DNA of 64,000 nt, from contig NC_079136.1 in the NCBI RefSeq assembly GCF_945859705.1, positions 89,961,120-90,025,119 of the forward strand, in the 5' to 3' direction. This document shows, piece by piece, positions 24,670 through 36,632 of the stretch (positions are counted from its first letter, which is position 1; every line of letters begins with the position of its first letter). Origin of the DNA: Episyrphus balteatus (lineage: Eukaryota > Arthropoda > Insecta > Diptera > Syrphidae). The notes beneath the pieces are model-generated. The model had not been told where the DNA came from and made no database searches. It saw only the letters and a list, made by a program, of their open reading frames with translations. The position numbers were made by a program, and so were the translations under genes.

Positions 24670-26175
24670 GTAGAGTAACTAAAGCAAATTATTAGGGAAC
24701 CCGGCCGAACAGCTCTGATTTTGACGATTTTTTTTTTCAAACGTAGGTAATTAAAAATACTTTAAAGTCTATAGATTAAAAATTGCCGGTGTTGCCGTAT
24801 TGTTTTTTTTTTTTTAAATTAAAATTAATTTTTTTTAACAAAACCATTTTTTTTGCTTAAATTTCATAAAACAAATGATAGCAAAAGATTCTCTAGGTAA
24901 TTTAAGGAAAATATATAAAAGGCAGTAAGGGACAATCTTCCATCGTTTAAGCGATAAATGCAATTTTCTAACATTCTGACCTCAAACACAAAAAAAATAT
25001 TTAGAAAACAACGGCAACACCTACAATATTTTAAAATACATTTTTAAAAAGCCAGAAGCTCATTCTTATCTCTTAAATTTAAATCCACTAAATTTAATCA
25101 ATACTTTTTGAAAAAATGGTTCTCAAACTCAGAATTAAAAAAAAAAAATGTTATTAGAAAAATTTAAAATGACTTTTTTCCAAACTTTTTCTAATAAAAT
25201 ATGAATTTATTTAAAAACAATTTTTGGCCATAAATATTATCAGTTGAATTTCGAAGCAAAAAAGGTAAAATATATCACAGTTTTGAAAAAAAAAATGAAA
25301 AATTACTTCATTTCAATGGTTTTTTTTTATTAAAACTGAATTTTTGCATTGAAATAATTAATTTTCTCAAAGCCTGTGGTAAATAGGAACTTTACATTTT
25401 TGCTATTTAACTTTCAGCAGTAAGGGTTATTAAATGAATTAAAAAATAATTTTATGTTTAGATGTTGAACTTTAAAAAAAAAAAATAAGTTACATTTTAT
25501 TAAAAAAGTTCTTCGAAAATGAAATACTTTTTGATTTTTTTCATAAACCGTAATACATATTGACATTTCCTTTTATAATTTGAAATCATAATAAATGCGG
25601 CCAAAAAAATTTGAAAATAAATACATTTTATATTACGACCAAGTTTAAAAAACGACATGTTAAAATTTTTTCAATAATTTTTTTTTTCAAAAATCTGAGT
25701 TCAATTACCATTCTTTCAAAAGCCGTTCATTCAATGAACTTAATTTTAATTTTACATATATGACTAAGCTTCTAGCTTTTAAAAAATATATATTTGAATA
25801 TTGTAGGTGTTGCCGTTGTGTTCAAATATTTGTTTTTGTGTTTGAAGTCAATTAATAAGAAAATTGCATCTATCGCTTGAACTATGGAAGATTGTCCCTC
25901 ACTCCCATATATTTTTTTTCCTTGAATTTCCTAGACAATCTTTAAGCATCAATAAATTTATGAAATTTAAGGAAAATTTTTGAAAAAAATTTGTTTTTGT
26001 TCACAAAAATCTTCAATTAAATTTAAAAAATCACAACAACAACACCGGCAATTTTTAATCTATAGACTTTAAAGTATTTTTAATTACCGACGTTTGAAAA
26101 AAAAAGATCATCAAAATCTAAGCTGTTCGGCCGGGTTCCCTAATATTGCCAATTTTTGAGCTTTAGTTACTCCAC
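24670..26175. mobile_element. Foldback element F copy 2, TA duplication, nested in G
   Basis: The ends are GTAGAGTAACTAAAGC and, on the other side, GTGGAGTAACTAAAGC, flanked by TA at 24668-24669 and 26176-26177. It is the reverse of copy 1 (7577-9050): the GTGGAG end with TTGGCAATATTAGGG is on the right here and on the left there. The whole element folds back on itself with imperfect arms of about 700 bp around a centre near 25420. It lies about 310 bp beyond the stop codon of the gene in G, so it does not break that gene. Confidence 0.87.
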
Positions 26176-26487
26176 TAAAAGGGCATTCTATTCTTCAAAT
26201 TAATGATTTTTTTTAACGCTAATTCGATTTCAAGCAGAAAATATTTTTCTTTAAATAAATTTATTTTCTGTTAATAATTTTACTGAAAGAAAATAAAAAA
26301 ATTGTATTATTTATATCAATATTTAAAAGGTATCCTAAAAATGTAAGTTAGTATAGCCCCAAAATGTAAATAACCAAAACAAGCAAACAAATAGCTTTTT
26401 TTAAATACAAGAATATGTTTTTATTTTATTCTCTTGTGTGTGTACTTATAGGTATGTATTAATTACTGAACTTAAGATTTATTTAAC

Positions 26488-27702
26488 TTATTTACCTATT
26501 AGTGAGTTTACTTTTGGATGGTTCTTATCATAACTAGTCTCAATTTTATAAAAAAAGTTTTGAATAAAGGCCCAAACCAAACTTGAACCAGTAGGGTATT
26601 CCAAATTAAATAAATTAAAAATTTTGAAACACGGATCGATTGCCAAAATAATTGAATTTTGTTTGAACTTTATACCATCGAAAAATACAACAATGTCCTT
26701 AGGATCCAAAATTGTTCCAGTAACAATAACCAGTGGTTGAATGTTTTTTTTTTCTTTTTGTCTCCGGAGAATCTCTTCGTCGCATGCCGCTACACTTGAT
26801 CCAACTAAAAGAAAGCTAGCTTGGGAGTCCCGAATAGAAAAACGAGAAATGGCCTTCTGTGATCCACTGCCAGTGATGAGTTTAGCTGTTGGTATAAGAA
26901 GGCTGTGAATTAAATAAAAAATGCCACAGGCACGTCCATCTGGAAAAAAAAAATAAAAGAAAAAATATATAACTTGTTTGTTGGGTCGAAAAAATTCGAA
27001 AATTGGTTAATTTAAGCTTTTATGTTAAACTACTCAGTAATTACAAGTAAACTTACTTTCGGATAAATTTTGTCCGTTATTCATCATTTCGCTTAAGGTC
27101 TGGCGACTAGTTGGGTCCTTTATTTCGTCTTCAAAAATTGGTATAATTTTTACAGAAAAATTATCATATTTTAATAATAAACTCTCAGCTTTCGGATATA
27201 GGTGTTTGAAATCCATATTGATCTGAAAAAACATATAAATGCATTATTAACAGTCATACTCATAAACGTATTTTGGAGACTACAATGCTTAAGGTTACAA
27301 TGCCTCGAAACGCGAAAATATTATATTGTTTCTTGTCTAAATTGGAAAAATTCAGAAAAAATTCTGTTTTGAATATAATCTGTCTTACCAAGGTTAAAAA
27401 TTCGTTTGTCCGGAGGTCCTGGAGAACAAGCTGAGTAAGACCTTTTTTGTAAAATACCACTTTTCTTGAGAAGTCGTGTAGAGTTAAAATATTTATCATA
27501 GATCTTCCCCTGTGGCTTTTTACCGCTTTGTTTAGTATAATAATACCCCTAAAAAATGTTGAAGTATATATTAAAACATTTATAGCCAAAAGTGTATATT
27601 TAATGGTTTTCTTACCAAATACTCCGTCTTAAAAATGTTCACAATTTTGTCTGCTATTTGCTTAGCAATTCCAACCGTCATTCGTATTTCTTTTTGTAGC
27701 AT
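26488..27702 (-). CDS. Spliced gene inside element G, about 300 residues, uncharacterised family
   Basis: Minus-strand exons, each bounded by good splice sites: 27702-27616 (ATG to GTAAGA donor, phase 0), 27548-27389 (TTTTTTAG acceptor, GTAAGA donor), a 38-nt exon 27336-27299 (AATTTAG acceptor, GTAACC donor), 27222-27057 (TTTTTTCAG acceptor, GTAAGT donor) and 26939-26488 ending in a stop. Introns are 67, 52, 76 and 117 bp. With the 38-nt exon included, the frame runs without a stop through about 29+53+13+55+150 codons. The last exon has the motifs SIRDSQASFLLVG, FFDGIKFK and DPCFKIFNLFNLEYP. From memory these recall an uncharacterised, multi-copy animal protein family with no known activity. 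I cannot assign a function. The start is uncertain, because the true first exon may lie upstream. Residues are spread evenly, with no signal peptide and no membrane segment seen. Whether it is host gene capture or a normal part of the transposon is open. Confidence 0.75.
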
Positions 27703-28139
27703 GTACTTGATAATAAAGTCAATAATAATATAAAACACTAGAAATTATATGCAAGAAATGGTGAATGACACGCAACAATTAAAGGTTAAAGAAAAACAAA
27801 CTTCTTTTCTAAAGGTACTGCAATTTATTTAAAGGCACATATTATTCAAGTATTTGTATTGACAATTTTAAGAATCATTGAGATGTTATAAAATTTTCAA
27901 TTACATAAATCAAAAATAGCTTTTTTTTCATGCATACAAGGATTATATTTGTTTGTTTTTCTTCTGTTGAATTCATGTTATCATTTAAATTGGATTTATT
28001 CAAATACTTACATGTTTATTTAAGGTATTAACTTCCAAAAGTTTTGTATTTTTATCCGTATTTATTTATGTATATTAATTTTAAATTTTCCAAGACGCGA
28101 TCAAACTTTTCGGCACCACTTCACTTACAAAAATAAAAC

Positions 28140-28690
28140 TTATCACTTAATTAACAGTTACCGGCAAAATATTGAACAAACTTCTTCAAATTGAATAATT
28201 TCTTCAAACTGAAGAAAACGTTTTCCTCTATTTGAAAAACTTTCTTCAATTTGAAGAAAATGGAACGAAGAATAGGAATAATTATGAAAATTCTTCGGTT
28301 TGAAGAAAATTTCATCAATTTGAATAAAACACATTCCGGGATTTGAATAAATTTATTCAATTTGAAAAAATATCTCTGCAAAATCCGTTAGTTGCAGGAA
28401 TTATTTGGTTTGTAAAAGCATTTATATTTGTAGGCATATAAGTTATTGTTAACATATTGAAAAATATTCTTCAAGTTGATAAATTTTGTCAGTCTACGAT
28501 TTCGGATTGTCAAAATGAAAAAAAATTGTTCGGTTGAATAAAATACTAAATCTTTTAGCAGTTGAAGAAATTTTTGGGATTTTGAATATTTAATATTCAT
28601 TATTACGAAAAATTTCATGAAATATTGTCGATTTGAATAAATTATTCTTCAAAAGTTAACAAAATATTTCCGTCAATATGACCTACCTGA
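28140..28690. repeat. Subterminal array of TTGAAGAA / TTCAAATT words in element G
   Basis: About 550 bp in which variants of CTTCAATTTGAAGAAAA recur every 20-50 bp, often as local palindromes. The left subterminal region of G (24280-24660) has the same words at lower density. Such arrays could bind a transposase or seed hairpins. Confidence 0.7.
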
Positions 28691-28774
28691 TTTGGTTCAG
28701 TGTACTTATATGCAAAAAGTTCCACAAACTTATCATTATTTACAAGGAAGTTCGGACAGAGCAGCTTCTTGTAG

Positions 28775-28860
28775 GGTAAAGTCGGGTGATATGGCACCAC
28801 GGGTGATATGGCACCACGGGTGATATGGCACCCTTTCAATATCTCCCACTTAATGACTTC
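28775..28860 (+). repeat. Three 17-bp tandem units GGGTGATATGGCACCAC
   Basis: Units lie at 28784-28800, 28801-28817 and 28818-28832, preceded by TAGGGTAAAGTC. The layout parallels the end of the element at 46389 (TAGGGTAAGCGGGG followed by two ATTTGACAC units). It is probably a truncated relative lying between element G and family A copy 4. Confidence 0.6.
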
Positions 28861-28961
28861 ATGTTACAGGTAGCAGATAAACAGAATTGCTGGACTTACT
28901 ACAGAAAGTACCGAAGTTGTCTATTCTAACCCTTAAAATTAGGTATTTGTTCCTTATTTTT

Positions 28962-29953
28962 ACTTGCGATATAGGTACTATAGGGCAAGTTTAGGATTCG
29001 TAAAAAAAATCGAACTCGAGATAACAATTTTACATGACATTACGATGATGGAGAATGCCAAAAAAATGGGTCCGGCAATTCTGTCTGTCTGTCTGTCTGT
29101 GTGTCTGTCTCTATCTGGAGCTGCAGCCTAAACGAGTGAAGTGATTTTCTTCAAACTTGCTAGTTAGCAGTTTTTGGTAATTAGCAGTTTTTGGTAATTC
29201 CCTAGAGGGGAAATTGAAATTTTTTTTGTATGACCAAAACTAACGGTACCTGCCATATAACGGAAATAGAAAAGTTAATTTTTTTTTTTTTTCAAAAACG
29301 GCTCTAACGATTACTACACATAAGAGCCAACTTTTGAAATAAAAAAAAATATTTCTTGAACCGTTATTAACGGTACCTGTCAAAGAAAGTTTTTTTTCGT
29401 TTCTGAATATCTCGTACAACATTAACCCGATTTAAATGAAAATTTTCATACAAAAGTGTTTAAGTAAAGGTAATATTAAAATTTTAGAAAATTTTCAAAA
29501 AACCCATTTTTGGATTTTTAAAAAATATTTCAAAATTTTTTTTGAAAAATCAATTTTTTGAACACGTATCAATGAAAAATTTTGAAATTTAGTTTTTATA
29601 TGTAAATTAATTATTTCTTCAAAATGTCATACCAACTTTTTTTTTGAAAAATGTTAAAAAATTTGTATACCTATATAAAAAATTATTTTTTTAAAAAACG
29701 GCTAAAACGATTTTCGAAATTTTTTTTCTAAAAATATCTTTTTATAGAAGTAATAAAATGACACACTTAGTTTTTTGTAAGAGATCATTTAAAGCGGCAT
29801 TTAATTATTTGTTTTTTTTTTGCACCACTTATGAAATTCCGTGCAAATATCAAATTTTAAATTTTCCCTTATTTTGTTCAATGAAAAGCTTTAGCATTAG
29901 AGTAACTTTTATTATAAGAGCAAGTACGTGCGACCCCAGTCGTGCAATTTATT
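28962..29953 (+). mobile_element. Family A copy 4 (DINE-1/HINE-like)
   Basis: Head ACTTGCGATATAGGTACTAT at 28962, (GTCT)n at 29081-29112, and tail hairpin GCGACCCCAGTCGTGC near 29929-29945. The bases outside are ATTTTT on the left and ATTTTTTT on the right, compatible with insertion in a T tract. It is close to copy 1 but lacks its MITE, so it shows the empty site. A short internal tandem duplication (TTAGCAGTTTTTGGTAATT, twice) lies at 29164-29200. Confidence 0.87.
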
Positions 29954-32725
29954 TTTTTAGTTATAGTAACACACAAACCCAAAGCAATAAAGTATTTTAT
30001 TAAATAATTGTTTATATATGTATATTTCGATATACCTTCATCCATTTTATTGGAAAGTATCAATTTTATTTATAATCATTATAAGACAAGTATTGAAAAC
30101 TTTTTGTTTGCTTGATAGTATTAAAAAGCACCAATATTCGAAAAAAAAAACATAGAACAAATTACAGCAAATACAAATATGTATAAAGAATGCACCATCA
30201 AAATACCCCCCAACAGAGGTGCTTTGTTTAAACTTTTTGTTTTTCGGATTATTTTCCCATCCCACCAATGCTTTTTTTTTTCATTTTATTAGCTTTTATC
30301 TTGCAAACTTTTTTCCAAACTTATGGCAGCATTTGTATTTTTGTCAGTGTCATTCTTATGTTTTTTTTTTTAATACAAAAAAAATAAACTCTGTGTTCAT
30401 TCTTGTGTTATTCAGTATTTGTTTGTTTATTATTTTCGACGACTCACGCAAGTTTGAGTGTTTTGTTATTTTTTTTTTTTACTTGCTCACCACCGCTTAT
30501 ACTTTTGTGTTGTCGACGTCAAACCAGCACTAGAAGAGGATTTTTTCTAAAGACTTCTTCTTCTTTGAAACGTGAGAAAAATTTCCAATTTAATTGCAGT
30601 TTGTTAACTGTTTTCTTCCTCCTTTCATCGTCTTCCTTTTTTTGTCGTGTTTATGGTTCTTCTTTTTACCATGGAAATGAGTAGAAGAAACTCCGTAATT
30701 AACCTATTTTTTCCATAGAAGTAAGTTTATTTTAAAAGACATAATAGGATCTTCTTTTATTTGTTTAAAATTTTGTTTAATTTTTTTTTTCTATTTTAAT
30801 TCAGTTGAAATTCTTATAAGAAGATAATAGATTCACTCTTTGATGCTGTTGTGAAAACTATGCCAACGAGGGCGTTGAAAAGAATTAAATTTATTTTGTC
30901 TTGTGGTTTTTGTTTAATTTCAGTAGTACCACAATAAGTAATACTTTTTTAAAAAAGAATTACTTTAATTTAAAAATAATAAGATTTTGACTTAAAATAA
31001 ATAGTATATGTAATGTCTAATGCATACTATATGTTAATCCCCAAGGAGAATCTTTGAAGCGGCTAAAAAAAATACCTATTCAATCCATCATATTTCCAGA
31101 AAGCGTTCCCGAAATAACGTCACCGGAATGCCTTAATATACTTTACTTATGGTTAAATTGAAACTCATTTAATGCATGAGTAAAATTCTTTCTATTCGTT
31201 TTTATTAGTTTTGAAACTTTAAGACTTAAAATCAATCGGTTTTAATGTTTATTGTCTGACGCTCACTGTGGCGTATGTGTAATATTTTGTTGAAGAGTTG
31301 TTGTCAGAGTGAAAAGAGAAATGGTTGTTTTTCCCAAAAACGGTTGTGGCCAGTAAGGTCATACGTTTTATATAAAAAAATATTTTTTTGGACCATAATA
31401 AACCGTACCTGCCATAGAACCGTTTGTTTCAGGCCTACTTTGCCACATGGATCGGCTTTTTAAGATAACGCTATTTTTTCCAACGGAGTTGCATTAAAAT
31501 AACGTTGTCACATATGAACAAAAAAATACTCTTATATGGTACATATTTTAAAAACAACGATATAACGATGTGCAAATTTAAATATATTCCGGATAGAACA
31601 TTTACAAGAGTAACTTTTGCTTGAAGGTTTCCCATTCTATTCCCTTCGATTAAAAGATCCAAAAACGGTCAATAAAATTAAATAGCTTATTACAAAATTC
31701 ATATCTAAACAAGATAAAAACTAAATTCAATTAGCAACAGTATACTCAAAATATTCCCATTATACTGAACAAAAAACATTTAAAATAACAGCAAACTAAC
31801 GACAACCCAAAATCTCAAACAGTGCATGATAAGAATCAATACACCAAAATGTTCTCCATTGTTGGTACTGATTGACAATCATTAAGCGGATTCAATTTGC
31901 ATTTTATATAATATGAATAAGAATATACATTAAGTCAAACAACCTTCTCCTTCATTCCAAATAATATAGCCTTTGCTATACAAGCTATAATAACCAAGAC
32001 ACGCCTGTATAAAAACTAATTAAAAAGCAAGAGCATCACAAACCTTCCTGTTTCGTGCCACTGAGAATATTGTCAAATCATTTTCAAAATAATTATAGGT
32101 ATAAGATAATATACGGGTTTTCCCGTAGATATACCCTACCTACACACCTTATATTCCAAAGGACATCATCTCTATAGCGTAAACAAACAGATTTTATCGC
32201 CCCAGATTTAAGGCTATCATAATTAATTATGTGTGTTTAGGTTGGTATCCAATCTCTCTGGTTTGAAAATTCTCAAGTATATTTTTAGCAACAAATGGAT
32301 GTTGGTTTTCCTTTCATGTTTTTAATAGTCGCGTTGGCTGTGTCGTTCAGTGTTTTTGAGATTGTGAACATCAAGATGCCATCCAAGGTATGAAGTATAA
32401 AAGGACACAATTTTTTTTTTTTTTGTGGATGGTAAAAGATGGTTACTTAGAAACTAGATTGATTTTAACTTGAGATGAAAATAATTAATGGTAATTTGTG
32501 CTTTTGGAAAAAAAAAATTAAAATTGAAATTTTTGATCAAACATTATTATATTATCAAAGTGAGTCTGAAAGACTCAAAGATCTGTGTTCGTATAGGCAC
32601 CCAAAGCGGATAAGTACCTTAATTTCTTGGTACAAAGCATTTATTTTTGCAAATTGTGAAATTCTCCATTAGGATTTTTTTATTTTCTTTTAGATATCTA
32701 CATGTATCTAATCCTCCACTTTTTT
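29954..32725. other. AT-rich intervening sequence, fragments only
   Basis: At 31385-31430 there is a short family A body fragment (GGACCATAATAAACCGTACC, then GCCATAGAACCG). At 31264 there is one copy of the CACTGTGGCGTATG motif seen four times in the window. The 31740-32330 part is less repetitive and looks single-copy. ORFs at 30219-30684 are translations of T-rich DNA and are not supported. Confidence 0.45.
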
Positions 32726-32846
32726 ACTTGCGATATAGGTACTATATATCAAGTTATGCATTCGTACAAAAAAAAAAAGTTGAGATAACATTTTTCCATG
32801 ACATTACGATGGTAGACAATGCCAAAAAAGTGGGTCCCGGAAGTCC

Positions 32847-32945
<99 letters not shown>

Positions 32946-34060
32946 AGTCTGTCAGTCTGTCAGTCTGTCAGTCTGTCAGTCTGTCAGTCTGTCAGTCTGT
33001 CAGTCTGTCAGTCTGTCAGTCTGTCAGTCTGTCAGTCTGTCAGTCTGTCAGTCTGTCAGTCTGTCAGTCTGTCAGTCTGTCAGTCTGTCAGTCTGTCAGT
33101 CTGTCAGTCTGTCAGTCTGTCAGTCTGTCAGTCTGTCAGTCTGTCAGTCTGTCAGTCTGTCAGTCTGTCAGTCTGTCAGTCTGTCAGTCTGTCAGTCTGT
33201 CAGTCTGTCAGTCTGTCAGTCTGTCAGTCTGTCAGTCTGTCAGTCTGTCAGTCTGTCAGTCTGTCTGTCTGTCTGTATAAGGAGCTACAGCCTAAACGGA
33301 TGGACCGATTGATGTCAAACCTGGTATGGAGCGTTATTTGGCGACTCTCCAGAGGGGTTTTTGGAATTAATTTTTTTGGACCAAAAATAACGGTACTTGT
33401 CATATACCAATTTTAGTAAAATTGAAATATCTCGAAAACGGCTCCAACGATTTTGTTTAAAAAATTCAAGTGTTAGTTTAAAGTTTAGGTCTATCTTCTA
33501 ATGAAAAATTTTTTTTTTGAAAATCATTATTAACGGTACCTGCCATAGAACCGTTTTTTTCAAATCCGATTATCTCCGAAACCGCTTATTCGATTTCAAC
33601 GAAACTTTTTGTGAAGAAGCATTTATATAATTTAAATATAAGCCAAAAATAAAATTTTTAAAAAAATTTTGAAAATTTTTTTTTGAAAAATCAAATTTTC
33701 GAAAACGGTACATTTAATTCTTTTGAAATTTTGTTTTTAGATGTTGATTAGTGATTTCTACAAAATGGCATACCAATTTTATTTTTAAACTTTTTTTCCA
33801 AAAAATTATTTATAAAAAATTAGTTTTTTAAAAAACGGCTATAACGATTTTGAAAATTTTTTTTCTAAAAATGCATGTTAATATATCAATCAAAACTGCA
33901 TACTTGTTTTGGAGGGCAATTTAATTTCAGATTTTATTTTATTTTTTTTTTTAAAAACGAATTTTATTTTTTTTTCCAAATTTCTATATAAAAAGTCTTA
34001 AAAATTTAAACAACTTTAACTCTAAGAGCAAGTTCGTGCGACCCCAGTCGTGCATTTTAT
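32726..34060 (+). mobile_element. Family A copy 5 with a strongly expanded microsatellite
   Basis: Head ACTTGCGATATAGGTAC at 32726 and tail hairpin GCGACCCCAGTCGTGC at 34038-34053. Outside the microsatellite it is nearly identical in layout to copy 2, with the same head variant and body phrases. The microsatellite occupies 32847-33277, against about 30-40 bp in the other copies. Confidence 0.87.
32847..33277 (+). repeat. (GTCT)n then (CAGTCTGT)n compound microsatellite, 431 bp
   Basis: The first about 98 bp are pure GTCT (about 24 units). Then comes an 8-bp unit CAGTCTGT repeated about 40 times without visible interruption to about 33262, then plain GTCT again. The single T-to-A change in every second unit has evidently been propagated by unit duplication. 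Reading frames through it (SVCLSVCQ-type) are artefacts. Confidence 0.95.
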
Positions 34061-36419
34061 TTCTTTTAATATGATAAAAATTGTGCTCCACTTAGTTTAC
34101 CTACTAATTTTGCCATTTTCGAAACATTTGCAGAGATTTTACAAAAAATCTTATTTTAAAAAAGTCCGTGACACAGGAGTAGAATATTTTTTGCAAGTTT
34201 GGATATTGGACCAATTAACCTCGTCCTTTTCAAAAATTGTCTACTTCCGGGCAAAATAAAGCTATTTTCAAACAAAAAAAAAATCAAAAATGAACATCTT
34301 GAAGAATTTCAAGGTTAAATTAAAATTAGTAACTATTTGCTATTTAAACAGTCCTTAATTCAAAACTAACATATTATTGATAGGAAACCAAAGAAAGGGT
34401 TCTAAGGGAACAAATTCAATTACTTGTAGCTGTTGTTAGAATTTTGTTTGTTTTTTTTTTTTTTAGTCAAAACTCGTCAAGGGACACTCGAGATGTTCTT
34501 TTTTATTGAAAACGTTTAAATTTCTTGTATTTTTTTCATTTTTATTCACATTTTTTGTTTGTTTTTAATGTCATTTTATCAAGAGACAACCTTTTATACA
34601 TAAATATAATGGCTACAGCTATATTCATTTTACAGAATTTTTGCCTGTCCACTTTTAACCATCATACCATCATCTTATACACATTTCGATGACAAGAGTA
34701 AAGCCTTGCGAACATTTTAATAAAATATCAAAAGGCATATCCTGACCTGGCATTTCTCTGAACCCAAGAAAATGCTAAGGTTCACCTATTTATGTATTGT
34801 GTATAGTGTGTGTAAGATATGTACGCATCTGATACTGATGATCAGAATTCAGGACACATCCATTTAGTCAAACAAAAGAGCAGGGTTTCGTAAGACGTAA
34901 AACAAAAGTTAAACTTTACTTAGGATTCGTTTGTTTTTTTTTTTTTCGTTTCTTCTTTTTTGTTTTGTGAAAAGAAGGCGTGCTGGTCGGGCGAACGGTC
35001 TTTTCGTTTTTCAAATAAATTTATTGCTTTGGCCATTAATCGACATTTGGACAGAGAACTGCTGTCTATTTGGAAGGGAAGAGGTTATTTCGAGATAAAT
35101 CCCTGCACCTTTTATGCCCACCTCCGGCTATGGTCAATTGGTTTCGTACATTAGCCAAATCTTTCTAGTTTATTTTCCAAAAGGATCTATACCTACTAGA
35201 CAGTGCTGTTTTTAAATATTTTATGTTATGGGGCGCTTGATGTTTACTTTTTTAACCTTAAATTTGTTTTTTTTTTTTATTTGAGTACATAGATGTTTTT
35301 TAGATCTTTTTAAAATTGCTTTGATATTCAAAACAACTTAGAATATAGTATTTTATTTTTTGAAGCTTTTTTTTTTTTAATAAGAATGTCGCTAACAAAT
35401 CAAATAAAATATTATGTAATTAAAGATGGGTACACCCATCAAATGCTTATTTTGTTTAATCCTTCCCTGGGAGAGCTACAATTTGCTCATAGTCTCTCTC
35501 TCCCATAGAATGTCTAATTTCGAATGAACTTTAAAGCATACCAACTCTACACATCCAAACTTTCAAAAAAGAAAAACGAAAAAATGGCGACCAAAATATA
35601 AATCGACATGTTTGTTGCTCGTGTCTTTGTCTTTTCGCAGGACCGGATAAAATAGGCTTTTCTTTGATGGATTCGAGGAAAACTAGCAAAATGTGTAAAG
35701 GTATGGGGTTAGGTTTATTTTTTAAATCTCTTGGGAAACGATGTGCAAATTGGACTTTAAAGGTAGATTTGTTTTTTTGTATAAAGAGTATTATGTGAGG
35801 AGAATACCGGTAAATTCAAGAAAGAGAATGGCATGAATTTTTATTTTAGATTAAGGAAAGGATCTGTCGGAGTGATGAGTAGGGGAGAGTAGAACCTTTT
35901 TATGAAACTATGAGAAATTGTTTTAGATAGTTTTTTTTTTTTATCTTTAAATAAGTATGAGTTTGAAAGGGTACGAGTTGAAAAATGACAAGTAGGACGT
36001 TAACGGTAGGGTTGGTTAAATTTTCCAATACATAATTTGCATACCTAGACCTTTTTTTCTTCTATGCGAAAACTGGATTAGGGTTTTTTGAAATATTTTC
36101 ACTTTACTCAAGTTTTGTTTTTAATCAAAGATATGGGATAAATAACTTGTTTTTTTTTCAGAAATTCTATGTTTGCTATTGAATATTTAATTAGAGTTTG
36201 CCTAGATGTCTTCACAGTTAACATGTTAATAAAGTGGATATCCGAATTTTCGAATTATGTGAAACAAGTGCAAAATTAAAATGACCTAAGCTTTCATGAG
36301 CAGTGAGTTGAAGATACATAAATTTATTTTTCTTTCTAGCATGTGCATATGTGATGTGTCTATATGAAAAAGTATCATAGTTCAGGCAATGGGAAAAAAC
36401 TGTAAAATTTTTTTAAAAT
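34061..36419. other. Intervening sequence, nothing recognised
   Basis: The 34600-35160 and 35450-35700 parts are less AT-rich and look single-copy. A 64-codon ORF at 34960-35154 starts without an ATG and has no splice sites matching its frame. I do not call it coding. Confidence 0.45.
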
Positions 36420-36632
36420 CCTGAGGGTCAATTCCCTATTTGTGAAACTGCGAAGTGATAAGTTTTATTACGTTTTCATAATAAATACGATTTCGGATAA
36501 ATACAAAAATTAAAACAAACTTCAAAAATGTAATAAAAAATATTAAAAAATTAGAAAAAATCATATAAAAACTAATATGACAAATTTTTTATCACTTCAC
36601 AGTTTCACAGATCGGAAATTGAACCCCTGCTG
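36420..36632. repeat. Inverted repeat, arms about 45 bp
   Basis: The left arm has TGTGAAACTGCGAAGTGATA near 36441 and the right arm its near-complement (TATCACTTCACAGTTTCACA) near 36590. Both arms extend to a TCAATTTCC/GGAAATTGA-like outer part. The loop is about 115 bp of A-rich DNA. It is a small foldback or a degraded MITE. Confidence 0.7.

Larger units (their letters stand above)
24247..28702. mobile_element. CACTGAAC-ended DNA element G carrying a multi-exon gene
   Basis: The inverted ends are CACTGAACCAAATtcag (left) and CACTGAACCAAATCAGG (right, read on the minus strand), continuing into a GTCATATTGA block on both sides. TA lies directly outside at 24245-24246 and 28703-28704. Both flanks (24260-24660 and 28140-28690) are dense arrays of the words TTCAATTTGAAGAA and TTGAAGAAATTTATTC in both orientations. 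Inside are foldback element F copy 2 (24670-26175) and a minus-strand spliced gene (26488-27702). CACTG ends with a 2-bp duplication would fit the CMC/Mirage-type transposons, but I see no transposase, so this is a tentative class. Confidence 0.75.

Noticed and set aside
27260..27589. 109-codon minus-strand ORF starting MAINVLIY
   Set aside because: It reads through introns in the wrong frame. The spliced frame of the gene in element G explains this DNA better.
32847..33277. CRISPR-like regular repeat
   Set aside because: There are no spacers, the unit is 8 bp, and the genome is eukaryotic. It is a microsatellite.
32647..33312. Longest ORF of the window (221 codons), SVCLSVCQ-type repeats, and the overlapping 153-codon ORF
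   Set aside because: It is a translation of the GTCT/CAGTCTGT microsatellite in family A copy 5. Any frame of a stop-free repeat stays open.
34960..35154. 64-codon ORF in single-copy DNA
   Set aside because: It lacks an ATG and consistent splice sites. Nothing recognised.
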